From: Roseateles aquatilis
GTDB lineage: Bacteria > Pseudomonadota > Gammaproteobacteria > Burkholderiales > Burkholderiaceae_C
Assembly (NCBI RefSeq): GCF_002205645.1
Contig: NZ_NIOF01000009.1
Coordinates: 1 to 64,000, forward strand
Direction of reading: 5' to 3'
DNA length: 64,000 nt
A program made the translations under genes and the position numbers. Every line of letters starts with the position of its first letter. Position 1 is the first letter of the stretch. The notes below the pieces were generated by a model, which worked only from the letters and a program-made list of their open reading frames with translations, made no database searches and was not told the origin of the DNA. This document shows, piece after piece, positions 16,935-25,643 of the stretch.

Positions 16935-18692
16935 ATGACACCCAACCCGTCGATCCACTATCGCATCGCCATCGCGGACGCCCACGCCCACCGCTTCGAG
17001 GTGACGCTGACCGTGCCGGCGCCGGAGGAACGCCAGGTGCTGAGCCTGCCGGTGTGGATTCCCGGTAGTTACCTGGTGCGCGAGTTCTCGCGCCACCTCG
17101 GCGCGGTGAGCGCGAGGCAGGGCCCGCGCGAGGTCGAGATCCACCAGACCGCCAAGAACCGCTGGGAGGCCGATTGCGTCGGCCGCGCCGCGCTGGTGGT
17201 CACCTGCACGGTCTATGCCTTCGACACGTCGGTGCGGGCGGCCTTCCTGGACGCGCAGCGCGGCTTTTTCAACGGCACCGGCCTGTGCTTGCGCGCGCAT
17301 GGCAAGGAGCACCTGCCGCATCGCGTCGAGCTCACCGGGCTGCCGGCCGGCTGGCAGGTCGCCACCGGCATGGCGCCGGTCGAAGGCGGCGGCGAGGTGT
17401 ACGAGTCGGCCGACTACGACGAGCTGGTCGACCATCCCTTCGAGCTGGGCCCGTTCTGGCGCGGCGAGTTCGTCGCCGGGGGCGTGACGCATGAGTTCGT
17501 CGTCGCCGGGGCGCTGCCGGTCTTCGACGGCGAGCGGCTGCTGCGCGACACGCAGCGCATCTGCGAGGCGCAGATCGCGTTCTGGCATTGCAACAAGGGC
17601 AAGCCGCCGATGGGCCGCTATGTCTTCATGCTCAACTGCGTGGACGACGGCTACGGCGGACTGGAGCACCGCGCCAGCACGGCCTTGATCGCCGCGCGGC
17701 GCGACCTGCCGCGGCTGGGCCAGACGGACGTCGGCGACGGCTACGTGAAGCTGCTGGGGCTGATCAGCCACGAGTATTTCCACACCTGGAACGTCAAGCG
17801 GCTGCGGCCCGATGTCTTTGCGCGCTACGACTACGAGCAGGAGAACTACACCGATCTGTTGTGGTTCTTCGAGGGCTTCACCTCGTATTACGACGACCTG
17901 TTCCTGGTCCGCGCCGGGCTGATCGACGAGAGCCGCTACCTGAAGCTGATCGCGCAGACCTTCACCCAGGTGCTGAGCGCGCCGGGGCGCAAGCACCAGA
18001 GCGTGGCGCGCTCCAGCCTGGAAGCCTGGACCAAGTACTACCGGCAGGACGAGAACACGCCCAACGCCGTGGTCAGCTACTACGCCAAGGGCGCGATGGT
18101 GGCGCTGGCGCTGGACCTGTCGCTGCGCGGCGCGGAGCGCGCCAGCTCGCTCGATGAGCTGATGCGCGGGTTGTGGAAGGACACCGGCGGCGGACCGGTC
18201 AGCGAGGAACGCATCCTCGCCAAGCTCGCCGACCTGGGGGGCGAGGCCCTGGCGCAGACGCTGTCGACCTGGGTGCATGGCACCGAGGACCTGCCGCTGC
18301 CGCAGTTGCTGGAGCGCATGGGCCTGCGCTGGGGCCATGACAAGCCGACGCTGGCGCAGCGGCTGGGCGTGCGCGTCACCGAGGCGGACGGTGTGGTCAC
18401 CGTCAAGCAGGTGCTGCTGGAAGGCGCCGGGCTGGCGGCCGGGCTGAGCGCCGGGGACGAGATCGTCGCCTGCAACGGCTGGCGCGTGCGCAAGTTCGAA
18501 GACCTGCCGTTGATGCTGAATCCGGTCGATCCGCAGCGGCTGTCGCTGCTGGTCACGCGTGACCAGCGCATGCTGACGCTGTCGATGGCGCTGCCGACGC
18601 AGGACAGCGCCGCCAGGCCGGTCTGCCTGGGCCCGCTGGACAAGGCCCCGGCGCGCGCGCAAAGCCTGCGCCGCGCATGGCTGGGGGGCTGA
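16935..18692 (+). CDS. M61 family glycyl aminopeptidase with PDZ domain
   Basis: A 585-residue metallopeptidase. The N-terminal M61 beta domain (VWIPGSYLVREFSRHL) precedes the zinc-binding helix ISHEYFHTWNVKRLRP, in which HEYFH is the HExxH motif, and the downstream glutamate region WFFEGFTSYYDDL. A PDZ domain occupies roughly residues 470-560 (LEGAGLAAGLSAGDEIVACNG). Family members remove N-terminal glycine or alanine. No classical signal peptide is seen, so location is uncertain. The next gene starts 16 bases before its stop. Confidence 0.93.
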   Translation: MTPNPSIHYRIAIADAHAHRFEVTLTVPAPEERQVLSLPVWIPGSYLVREFSRHLGAVSARQGPREVEIHQTAKNRWEADCVGRAALVVTCTVYAFDTSVRAAFLDAQRGFFNGTGLCLRAHGKEHLPHRVELTGLPAGWQVATGMAPVEGGGEVYESADYDELVDHPFELGPFWRGEFVAGGVTHEFVVAGALPVFDGERLLRDTQRICEAQIAFWHCNKGKPPMGRYVFMLNCVDDGYGGLEHRASTALIAARRDLPRLGQTDVGDGYVKLLGLISHEYFHTWNVKRLRPDVFARYDYEQENYTDLLWFFEGFTSYYDDLFLVRAGLIDESRYLKLIAQTFTQVLSAPGRKHQSVARSSLEAWTKYYRQDENTPNAVVSYYAKGAMVALALDLSLRGAERASSLDELMRGLWKDTGGGPVSEERILAKLADLGGEALAQTLSTWVHGTEDLPLPQLLERMGLRWGHDKPTLAQRLGVRVTEADGVVTVKQVLLEGAGLAAGLSAGDEIVACNGWRVRKFEDLPLMLNPVDPQRLSLLVTRDQRMLTLSMALPTQDSAARPVCLGPLDKAPARAQSLRRAWLGG

Positions 18693-19813
18693 GCGGCCAC
18701 GCCGGACGCGGGCGCGGCGCGCTCGCGCTGGCGGCGCTGACGCTGGCGGTGATCGCTGTCCATCTGGGGCTGCTCAGCGGCGCGCGCGACCTGCACGACA
18801 GCTGGATGCCGCGGACGCCGGAGCCCGATCGGCTGCAGGCGGCCTTCGTCCGCGAGCTGAAGCAGGCGCCGCCGCCGTCGCCCGCCGCGGGCGACACCGG
18901 CACGCCGGGGACGCCCAAACGATTCGATCCACGGCTGCCGCCATCGGTGGACGGCGTCATCGCGCCGCTGCGCCCCGACGTGGCCGCGAGCGAGCCGCCA
19001 CCCGAGTTGCAGGCGCTGGTCGCGCCGCCGCCGCTGGCGGCGTCCGATGCGATGGGGGAATGGTCGCCGGGCCTCGAATGGCCGCTGTCGACCGAGCTCG
19101 ACTACAAGCTGACCGGCGACTACCGCGGCCCGGTCTACGGCGACGCGCGCGTGCAGTGGTTGCGGGACGGCTCGCATTACCAGGTGCACCTGGAGGCGTG
19201 GGTCGGGCCGTCCTTCGCGCCGTTCATGACGCGTCGCCTGAGCAGCGACGGCGAGATCACCGCGGCGGGCCTGGTGCCGCGACGCTTCGATGAAGTGACC
19301 GGCGGACTGGCGGGCGGCAACCGCCAGTCGACGCTGCTGTTCGACCGGGGCGGCGTGCGGATGGCCAACGGCCGTCGCGAGCCCACACCCGACGGCACGC
19401 AGGACGCGGCCAGCCAGTTCGTGCAATTGACCTGGATGTTCCTGACCGGCCGGCAGGCGGCGCAGGGCGACCTGCTGATCCAGCAGCCGCTGGCGCTGCC
19501 GCGCAACGTGCACCTGTGGCGCTACAAGGTGCGCGGGCTGGAGGACGTGATCACGCCGATGGGCGCGATCCCGGCGTGGCACGTCGACTCGGACATGGAC
19601 GACACGCGCGGTGACATGCAGGCCGAGTTCTGGCTGGCGCCGTCGCTGCAGTACATGCCGGTGCGGGTGCGCCTCTGGCAGAACCGGCCCAAGGACCCGA
19701 GGACGCACATCGACCTGGTGCTCAAGCAGGCGCCGCTGCAGGCGATGGCGCCCGCGACGGCCGGCTCGGGTCCGGCCCCGGGCGCGGCGCGGCCGGCATC
19801 GGCGCCCCTATAG
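18677..19813 (+). CDS. DUF3108 domain protein, probably periplasmic
   Basis: A 378-residue protein with one N-terminal hydrophobic segment (ALALAALTLAVIAVHLGLL) and a Pro-rich linker, then a DUF3108 beta-rich domain (about 135-365; DYKLTGDYRGPVYGDARVQW and EFWLAPSLQYMPVRVRL). DUF3108 proteins are exported and of unknown function. Its start overlaps the M61 peptidase by 16 bases in another frame, so the two are almost certainly one transcript. The stop codon TAG lies within a TATAGT -10-like element for the next gene. Confidence 0.85.
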   Translation: MAGGLSGHAGRGRGALALAALTLAVIAVHLGLLSGARDLHDSWMPRTPEPDRLQAAFVRELKQAPPPSPAAGDTGTPGTPKRFDPRLPPSVDGVIAPLRPDVAASEPPPELQALVAPPPLAASDAMGEWSPGLEWPLSTELDYKLTGDYRGPVYGDARVQWLRDGSHYQVHLEAWVGPSFAPFMTRRLSSDGEITAAGLVPRRFDEVTGGLAGGNRQSTLLFDRGGVRMANGRREPTPDGTQDAASQFVQLTWMFLTGRQAAQGDLLIQQPLALPRNVHLWRYKVRGLEDVITPMGAIPAWHVDSDMDDTRGDMQAEFWLAPSLQYMPVRVRLWQNRPKDPRTHIDLVLKQAPLQAMAPATAGSGPAPGAARPASAPL

Positions 19814-19814
19814 T
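19809..19814 (+). promoter_or_regulatory. -10-like element upstream of the enoyl-CoA hydratase gene
   Basis: TATAGT matches the sigma-70 -10 consensus at five of six bases and overlaps the DUF3108 stop codon. Transcription would begin near 19821, giving a 59-base leader that contains the AAGGAG site of the next gene. No convincing -35 hexamer is visible. Confidence 0.35.
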
Positions 19815-19879
19815 TGCCGCCATCCCGCCGCCGGGGCCATGAGCGCCAGCGGCCGTCATCGAAGCAGAAGGAGACTCCC

Positions 19880-20689
19880 ATGACCCAAGCCCTGACCACG
19901 ATGCCGTTCGAGAACATCCTGGTGGAAGTCGTCGGCACCGGCGACCGCAAGACCGGCCTGATCCGCCTGAACCGGCCCAAGCAACTGAACGCGCTCAGCG
20001 ATCCGCTGATGCACGAACTGGGCCGCGCGCTGCTGGCCTTCGACGCCGACGACGGCATCGGCTGCATCGTGCTGACCGGCAGCGAGCGCGCCTTCGCCGC
20101 GGGCGCGGACATCCCGACGATGGCGCCGCACACCTTCATGTCGGCGTTCAAGAGCGGGTTGATCTCCAAGAACTGGGAAACCATCCTGCAGGTCCGCAAG
20201 CCGGTGATCGGCGCCGTGGCCGGCTTCGCGCTGGGCGGCGGTTGCGAGCTGGCGATGATGTGCGACTTCGTGATCGCGGCGGACACGGCGCGCTTCGGGC
20301 AGCCGGAAATCAAGCTGGGCATCATCCCCGGCGCCGGCGGCACGCAGCGCCTGCCGCGGGCCGTCAGCAAGAGCAAGGCGATGGACCTGCTGCTGACCGC
20401 CCGCATGATGGACGCGGCCGAGGCGGAGCGGGCGGGGCTGGTCTCGCGCGTCGTGCCGGCCGATCAGCTGATGAGCGAGGCGCTCACCGCGGCCGAGACC
20501 ATCAACGGCTTCAGCGGGCCGTCGACGATGCTGATCAAGGAACTGGTGAACCTGGCCTTCCAGGGGCCGCTGACCGACGGTGTCGCGATCGAGCGGCGCT
20601 ACTTCCATGCGCTGTTCGGCAGCGACGATCAGCGTGAAGGGATGGATGCGTTCCTGGCGAAGCGGGCGCCGGTGTTCAAGCACAAGTGA
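19880..20689 (+). CDS. Enoyl-CoA hydratase/isomerase (crotonase family)
   Basis: A 269-residue crotonase-fold enzyme that hydrates trans-2-enoyl-CoA, as in beta-oxidation. It has RLNRPKQLNALSDPLM, the oxyanion hole GSERAFAAGADI, the second oxyanion strand AGFALGGGCELAMMCD, and the catalytic Glu regions PEIKLGIIPGAGGTQRLPR. The start is ATG 19880, preceded by AAGGAG at good spacing; the open frame from 19814 adds an Arg-rich arm without support. It ends 28 bases before the convergent PIN toxin gene. Confidence 0.94.
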   Translation: MTQALTTMPFENILVEVVGTGDRKTGLIRLNRPKQLNALSDPLMHELGRALLAFDADDGIGCIVLTGSERAFAAGADIPTMAPHTFMSAFKSGLISKNWETILQVRKPVIGAVAGFALGGGCELAMMCDFVIAADTARFGQPEIKLGIIPGAGGTQRLPRAVSKSKAMDLLLTARMMDAAEAERAGLVSRVVPADQLMSEALTAAETINGFSGPSTMLIKELVNLAFQGPLTDGVAIERRYFHALFGSDDQREGMDAFLAKRAPVFKHK

Positions 20690-20717
20690 AGCCAGCGCTT
20701 GTGGGCTGTCCCCGGCT

Positions 20718-21152
20718 TCAGAGGCGTCCCGAAAGGGACAGCAGGGCTTGAGCGACTGTCACGATGGGAATGTCGTTGAAGCTCTTCATCGACAGGAGAT
20801 CATCGTCACCCGACACGATCAACTCAGCGTGAGCTGCAAGCGCGCAAGCCAGTACATCGTCGTCATCGACATCGCGACAAGCCGAATGGGCCAGGCGACG
20901 AGCCGTGATCATGGTCGCGATCCTGCGGTAGTGGCCCACGATCTCCTCGGCCGATAGGCCGGTCGCGAGGACGTACTTGGCGAGTTTCTTCTTCGACAGG
21001 GTCGCGGCCAGTTCGTCGATCAGGATCCTGCTGGTGAAGAGTTGAACTTCGCGTTCGCTCACGGCTTCGATGACACGTGATGGCGTTCCTCCCCAGAGGA
21101 ATGCCGACACCAGCACGTTGGTGTCGACGACCCAACGTGCCCGGACCGTCAT
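20718..21152 (-). CDS. PIN-domain toxin (putative toxin, COG1569 type)
   Basis: A 144-residue PIN nuclease-like protein. The first acidic residue is in WVVDTNVLVSAFLWGG (Asp10), a conserved Glu follows in LIDELAATL, and the acidic cluster DVDDDDVLACALA then GDDDLLS completes the metal-binding set. PIN toxins of type II systems cleave RNA and are blocked by the partner protein. Its ATG overlaps the antitoxin stop by four bases. Codon use is slightly less GC-rich than neighbouring genes, which fits acquisition by transfer. Confidence 0.88.
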   Translation of the reverse strand: MTVRARWVVDTNVLVSAFLWGGTPSRVIEAVSEREVQLFTSRILIDELAATLSKKKLAKYVLATGLSAEEIVGHYRRIATMITARRLAHSACRDVDDDDVLACALAAHAELIVSGDDDLLSMKSFNDIPIVTVAQALLSLSGRL

Positions 21153-21403
21153 TTCTCGGCGTGACCCTTCGACCGGCGTTCGCTGCGGACTGCCTGAACC
21201 TCGGCTTGGATGTCCTTCATCGACAGGGGCTTCGCCCGCGCAGCCCTGCCGTGCGCGGCTCCGCCCAGCAGCACTTGCGCGGCCCGCCGTTCCATGGCGT
21301 CTTTCAGCAAGGCCCGGAGAGCCTTGGGGGTCAGCAAACCGGCCGCCATGACTTCGCGGGCAAAGCGGTCGGGCAAGTCCAGCTTGAATTCAACAGTGGT
21401 CAT
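21149..21403 (-). CDS. Antitoxin partner of the PIN toxin
   Basis: An 84-residue protein directly upstream of and overlapping the PIN toxin gene. The N-terminus (TTVEFKLDLPDRFAREVM) looks like the ribbon-helix-helix-like or short helical start of this antitoxin group, and the charged C-terminal half (KDIQAEVQAVRSERRSKG) would wrap the toxin. The family is not certain; assignment rests on size, order and overlap. Such antitoxins usually repress their own promoter, which would lie in 21404-21480. Confidence 0.8.
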   Translation of the reverse strand: MTTVEFKLDLPDRFAREVMAAGLLTPKALRALLKDAMERRAAQVLLGGAAHGRAARAKPLSMKDIQAEVQAVRSERRSKGHAEK

Positions 21404-21706
21404 GACTTCTTCCTTCGAGTCGCATTGCGAGAGCGGGGTGCGCCCGAGCTTGGGATTATGGGCAAGCTCAGTTGAACACCTGTTGTATCGACACGGCTTG
21501 GAGCAGCGCAGATGGGAAAGATCGATCCGTCATCATCATTGACCCATACACCTGTACGGTTATCGCGCAGCTGGTGATTGTTGACGATCGGTGAACGGTT
21601 CTTTCCAGTTTGCCTAGTGTTTCCCCTAGGCGCTCCTCCCTACAGTTCGGTCCATGGACGACGCGGAGTGCGGAGTCCGGTGCAACGAACCGTCAAGGAA
21701 ACCGCC
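21404..21706. other. Divergent intergenic region between antitoxin and DUF4148 gene
   Basis: About 300 bases without a supported gene. It is AT-richer than the flanks and should hold the divergent promoters. The only clear structure is a GCCTAG-N8-CTAGGC inverted repeat. TTGACG (near 21586) could be a -35 for the DUF4148 gene, but no convincing -10 follows at normal spacing. Confidence 0.5.
21614..21633. promoter_or_regulatory. Inverted repeat GCCTAG-N8-CTAGGC upstream of the DUF4148 gene
   Basis: A perfect 6-bp palindromic arm pair separated by TGTTTCCC lies 74 bases before the DUF4148 start. It is placed where a response-regulator or repressor would bind near the promoter. The binding protein is unknown. 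Confidence 0.45.
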
Positions 21707-21997
21707 ATGAACACGCTGAACAAGATTGCCCTGATCGCCGCCGCCCTGGTCACCACCGGTGCCGCGTTCGCCGCCGAGCCCGTCGAGAAGACCCGCGCCG
21801 AAGTGATCGCCGAGCTGCAAGCCGCGCGCGACTCCGGCGAAGTCGCCACCCTGAGCGCCGAGCAAGCCGGCGTCGGCGCCCTGAACAACGGCCTGACCGC
21901 CCCGACCTCGGCCCAGATCGCCGCCAGGAAGGCCGCCGAAAAGGCTGCCGTCGCCAAGAAGGGTGGCGCGACCGACGCCGTCAACGCCGCCAAGTAA
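21707..21997 (+). CDS. Small secreted DUF4148 protein
   Basis: A 96-residue exported protein. The signal peptide NKIALIAAALVTTGAAFA is cut before AEP, leaving about 75 residues with the DUF4148 feature KTRAEVIAELQAARDSGEV followed by an Ala/Lys-rich helix. These proteins are abundant in Burkholderiales and of unknown function. The start is ATG 21707, with AAGGAA upstream; the open frame back to 21578 is not supported. A strong terminator follows. Confidence 0.88.
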   Translation: MNTLNKIALIAAALVTTGAAFAAEPVEKTRAEVIAELQAARDSGEVATLSAEQAGVGALNNGLTAPTSAQIAARKAAEKAAVAKKGGATDAVNAAK

Positions 21998-22084
21998 ACG
22001 GCACGGTCCCCTGGCCCCCGCCAGGGACGGCCCCCGCGACACAGCCGGATGCGCCGGCCGGCCCCGGGGGAGGAACACAAGCGG

Positions 22085-22110
22085 AAAAGGACACCCTCGG
22101 GTGTCCTTTT
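22085..22110. terminator. Rho-independent terminator after the DUF4148 gene
   Basis: AAAAGGACACCC and GGGTGTCCTTTT form a near-perfect 12-bp stem with a minimal loop, and the stem ends in TTTT on both strands. It can end the DUF4148 transcript and, in the other direction, lysS read-through. A further GC hairpin (22203-22219) nearer lysS has no T tract. Confidence 0.85.
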
Positions 22111-22282
22111 CTCGTTGGGGCGGCGGCGGCCTTCTCAAGTCCACGCCGCCTGCCGAGGCCCGGCCCATGTGGGGTCGAGCGCGGGCTCTCCGCGAGGCAC
22201 GGGGCTCCTTCCAGGAGCCTCCAGCCTCACTCCGGCCCCAACCGCAGCCGTTGCCAGCCCCTTGATGGGCGCCGACGGGGTC

Positions 22283-23836
22283 TCAGCCTTCTCGACGCAG
22301 CGCCGGGAACAGGATGATGTCGCGGATCGACGGGCTGTCGGTGATCAGCATCATGAGGCGGTCGATGCCGATGCCGCAGCCGCCGGTCGGCGGCATGCCG
22401 TACTCGAGCGCGCGGATGAAGTCGGCGTCGAAGAACATCGCCTCCTCGTCGCCGGCGTCCTTGTTGGCGACCTGCGCCTGGAAGCGCGCCGCCTGGTCTT
22501 CCGCGTCGTTCAGCTCGGAGAAGCCGTTGGCGTACTCGCGGCCGGTGATGAAGAGCTCGAAGCGCTCGGTGATGGACGGGTTCGCGTCCGACGCGCGCGC
22601 CAGCGGCGACACCTCGACCGGGTAGTCGACGATGAAGGTCGGCTCCCAGAGCTTCTCCTCGACGACCGCCTCGAACATCCCGAACTGCAGCTCCGACAGG
22701 CCCCAGTGCTTGGGCGCTTCCTCGCCCAGGTGCTTGAGCTTGTCGCGCAGCACCGCGGCGTCGTCGGCCTCGGCGCCGGTCAGGCCGGCGTGCACGATCA
22801 GCGACTCACGCACCGACAGGCGCGTGAACGGCTTTTCCAGGTCGACCGGCTTGCCGGCGTAGGAGACCAGCGCGCTGCCGGTGGCGGCGCGGGCGGCGTG
22901 GCGGATCACTTCCTCGGTGAAGCTCATCACCTCGTGATGCGTCCAGTAGGCCGCGTAGAACTCCATCATCGTGAACTCGGGGTTGTGCCGGACGCTGATC
23001 CCCTCGTTGCGGAAGTTGCGGTTGATCTCGAACACGCGCTCGAAACCGCCCACCACCAGGCGCTTCAGGTAGAGCTCCGGCGCGATGCGCAGGTACATCT
23101 CCTGGTCGAGCGCGTTGTGATGGGTGATGAACGGCTTGGCGTTCGCGCCGCCCGGGATCGGGTGCAGCATCGGCGTCTCGACTTCCAGGAAGCCGTGCTC
23201 GACCATGTACGAGCGGATCGACGACACCGCCTTGGAGCGCGCCACGAAACGCGTGCGCGCGTCGCCGTCGGTGATCAGGTCGACGTAGCGCTGACGGTAC
23301 TTCTGCTCCTGGTCGGTCATGCCGTGGAACTTGTCCGGCAGCGGCCGCAGGCTCTTGGTCAGCAGGCGCAGCGTGGTCACCTTGATCGACAGCTCGCCGG
23401 TCCGGGTGCGGAACAGCATGCCCTCGGCGCCCAGGATGTCGCCCAGGTCGAAGTGCTTGAAGTCGTTGTAGACCTCCTCGCCCAGCGCGTCCCTGGACAG
23501 GAACAGCTGGATCGCGCCGGTGGCGTCCTGCAGCGTCGCGAAGCTGGCCTTGCCCATGATGCGCTTGAGCATCATCCGGCCCGCCACCGTCACGGCGACG
23601 GCTTGCGGCTCCAGGTCTTCGTTGGCGGTCTCGCCGTACTGGGCCTGCAGCGGCTGGGCGCGGTGCTGGGGCTTGAAGTCGTTGGGGAAGGCCGCGACCC
23701 CCTTGGCCTGGGCTTTCTCGCGGATCGCGGCGAGTTTCTCGCGGCGTTCGGCGATCAGCTTGTTTTCGTCTTGCGCGGGTGTCGCGCCTTCGTGGGCGGG
23801 ACGGGCATCGGTCTGGGGGGCTTGGGGCTGGCTCAT
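22283..23836 (-). CDS. lysS: Lysyl-tRNA synthetase, class II
   Basis: A 517-residue enzyme that charges tRNA-Lys. The N-terminal OB-fold anticodon domain contains [20 protein letters not shown]; class II motif 1 lies around [25 protein letters not shown], motif 2 in [21 protein letters not shown], and motif 3 in [19 protein letters not shown]. The start is ATG 23836; the longer frame to 23980 is open only because of high GC and lacks family similarity. A TAAAAT -10-like element sits 26-31 bases upstream. Confidence 0.98.
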   Translation of the reverse strand: MSQPQAPQTDARPAHEGATPAQDENKLIAERREKLAAIREKAQAKGVAAFPNDFKPQHRAQPLQAQYGETANEDLEPQAVAVTVAGRMMLKRIMGKASFATLQDATGAIQLFLSRDALGEEVYNDFKHFDLGDILGAEGMLFRTRTGELSIKVTTLRLLTKSLRPLPDKFHGMTDQEQKYRQRYVDLITDGDARTRFVARSKAVSSIRSYMVEHGFLEVETPMLHPIPGGANAKPFITHHNALDQEMYLRIAPELYLKRLVVGGFERVFEINRNFRNEGISVRHNPEFTMMEFYAAYWTHHEVMSFTEEVIRHAARAATGSALVSYAGKPVDLEKPFTRLSVRESLIVHAGLTGAEADDAAVLRDKLKHLGEEAPKHWGLSELQFGMFEAVVEEKLWEPTFIVDYPVEVSPLARASDANPSITERFELFITGREYANGFSELNDAEDQAARFQAQVANKDAGDEEAMFFDADFIRALEYGMPPTGGCGIGIDRLMMLITDSPSIRDIILFPALRREG

Positions 23837-23861
23837 CGTGGACTCGTTAAAGCTGGGCCGG

Positions 23862-23867
23862 ATTTTA
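23862..23867 (-). promoter_or_regulatory. -10-like element for lysS
   Basis: On the minus strand TAAAAT (five of six to consensus) would start transcription near 23855, leaving a leader of about 19 bases before ATG 23836. There is no convincing -35. Confidence 0.35.
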
Positions 23868-23932
23868 GGCGTTGACGCCGCGCCCGCCTCCGTCGCGTGA
23901 ACGTCGCCGTCGGCATCGGGCATTTGCGCTCG

Positions 23933-23938
23933 TAAAAT
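23933..23938 (+). promoter_or_regulatory. -10-like element for the plus-strand polysaccharide block
   Basis: TAAAAT lies 50 bases before the first gene of the plus block; transcription would begin near 23945. It is divergent from the lysS element about 70 bases away. The -35 region is poor, so an activator is possible. Confidence 0.35.
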
Positions 23939-23988
23939 CGGTCGCTTCGCCCGCCCGCGCGCGGGCATCAAGCGGACCACGCGCCCCC

Positions 23989-25044
23989 ATGCCTCAGTTC
24001 CCCATCCTGGACCGTCCCCTGCGCGTCGCGCTCGTCGGCTGCGGCCGCATCGCCAAGAACCACGTCGAGGCCCTGGCCCGCCACAAGGACCGCGCGGAGC
24101 TGGTCGCCGTCTGCGACACGCGCCCCGAGGCGCTGCAGGCCGCGGTGGCGCAGACCGGCGTGGCCGGGTTCGACTCGCTGGACGCGCTGCTGGCCGGCTC
24201 CGATGCCGACCTGGTGGTGCTGGCCACGCCCAGCGGCCTGCACGCGCAGCAGGCGATCACCGTCGCCCGCGCCGGCCGCCACGTGCTCAGCGAGAAGCCG
24301 ATGGCGACCAAGTTCGAGGAAGGCCAGGCGATGGTCCGCGCCTGTCGCGACGCGGGCGTCAAGCTGTTCGTCGTCAAGCAGAACCGCCTGAACGCCACCG
24401 TGCAACTGGTCAAGAAGGCGCTGGACCAGGGCCGCTTCGGCCGCATCTTCATGAGCACGGTCAACGTGTTCTGGACCCGCCCGCAGAGCTATTACGACGC
24501 CGCCCGCTGGCGCGGCCGCTGGGACATGGACGGCGGCGCCTTCATGAACCAGGCCAGCCACTACGTCGACCTGCTGGACTGGCTGGTCGGCCCGGTGGAC
24601 AACGTGCACGCCTATACCGCCACGCTGGACCGCGACATCGAGGCCGAGGACACCGGCGTGATGAGCCTGCGCCTGCGCCACGGCGGCCTGGCCAGCATCA
24701 ACGTGACGATGCTGACCTACCCGCAGAACCTGGAAGGCTCGATCACCATCCTGGGCGAGAAGGGCACCGTGAAGATCGGCGGCACGGCGGTCAACAAGAT
24801 CGAGCACTGGGCCTTCGACACGCCGCATCCGGACGACGAGCTGGTGAAGAACGCCAGCTACGAGACCACCAGCGTCTACGGCTTCGGCCACGCCGCGTAC
24901 TACGACAACGTGCTGCAGACGCTGCGCGGCGAGGCGCAGGCGCAGGTCGACGGCTACGAGGGCCTGCGCTCGCTGGAGCTGCTGGTGGCCTGCTACCGCA
25001 GCGCGCGCGACGGCCAGCGCGTCGGCCTGCCGCTGGTCTTCTGA
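23989..25044 (+). CDS. wlbA: UDP-N-acetylglucosaminuronate 3-dehydrogenase, WlbA/WbpB type
   Basis: A 351-residue Gfo/Idh/MocA oxidoreductase. The NAD(P)-binding motif is [16 protein letters not shown], the conserved catalytic strand is [14 protein letters not shown], and the C-terminal domain has [20 protein letters not shown]. In Bordetella and Pseudomonas this enzyme oxidises C3 of UDP-GlcNAcA. The following acetyltransferase and aminotransferase complete the next two steps, which makes this the first enzyme of a UDP-2,3-diacetamido-uronic acid branch. The start is ATG 23989; the longer frame overlaps the promoter region. Confidence 0.92.
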   Translation: MPQFPILDRPLRVALVGCGRIAKNHVEALARHKDRAELVAVCDTRPEALQAAVAQTGVAGFDSLDALLAGSDADLVVLATPSGLHAQQAITVARAGRHVLSEKPMATKFEEGQAMVRACRDAGVKLFVVKQNRLNATVQLVKKALDQGRFGRIFMSTVNVFWTRPQSYYDAARWRGRWDMDGGAFMNQASHYVDLLDWLVGPVDNVHAYTATLDRDIEAEDTGVMSLRLRHGGLASINVTMLTYPQNLEGSITILGEKGTVKIGGTAVNKIEHWAFDTPHPDDELVKNASYETTSVYGFGHAAYYDNVLQTLRGEAQAQVDGYEGLRSLELLVACYRSARDGQRVGLPLVF

Positions 25045-25046
25045 TC

Positions 25047-25643
25047 ATGGCGGCCTACTGGAAACACGACAGCGCCATCGTCGACGACGGGGCGCGGATC
25101 GGCGACAACACCAAGGTCTGGCACTTCAGCCACGTGTGCGCGGGCGCGCGCATCGGCCCGGACGGATCGCTGGGGCAGGGCGTGTATGTCGGCAACGACG
25201 TGACGATCGGCCGCAACGTGAAGATCCAGAACAACGTCTCGGTCTACGACGCGGTGACGCTGGAGGACGACGTCTTCTGCGGCCCGTCGATGGTCTTCAC
25301 CAACGTCTACAACCCGCGCTCGGCGGTGTCCCGCAAGAGCGAGTACCGTCGCACGCTGGTCCGGCGCGGCGCGACGCTGGGCGCCAACTGCACCGTGGTC
25401 TGCGGCGCGACGATCGGGGAATACGCCTTCGTCGGCGCCGGTGCGGTCGTCAAGGGCGACGTGAAGCCTTACGCGCTGATGGTGGGCGTGCCCGCGCGCC
25501 AGATCGGGTGGATGAGCCGGCATGGTGAGAAGCTCGCCCTGCCCGTCCAGGGCCACGGCCGCGCCACCTGCCCGCAGAGCGGCGACCTCTACGAATTGAA
25601 CGGCCAGGCGCTGCGCCTGGTCCAGCCGGAGCCCCAGGCATGA
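25047..25643 (+). CDS. wlbB: UDP-2-acetamido-3-amino-glucuronate N-acetyltransferase, WlbB/WbpD type
   Basis: A 198-residue left-handed beta-helix acetyltransferase with repeated hexapeptides ([35 protein letters not shown]) and the family motif [15 protein letters not shown]. It transfers acetyl from acetyl-CoA to the 3-amino group made by the neighbouring aminotransferase. It starts two bases after the dehydrogenase and overlaps the aminotransferase by ATGA. Confidence 0.92.
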   Translation: MAAYWKHDSAIVDDGARIGDNTKVWHFSHVCAGARIGPDGSLGQGVYVGNDVTIGRNVKIQNNVSVYDAVTLEDDVFCGPSMVFTNVYNPRSAVSRKSEYRRTLVRRGATLGANCTVVCGATIGEYAFVGAGAVVKGDVKPYALMVGVPARQIGWMSRHGEKLALPVQGHGRATCPQSGDLYELNGQALRLVQPEPQA

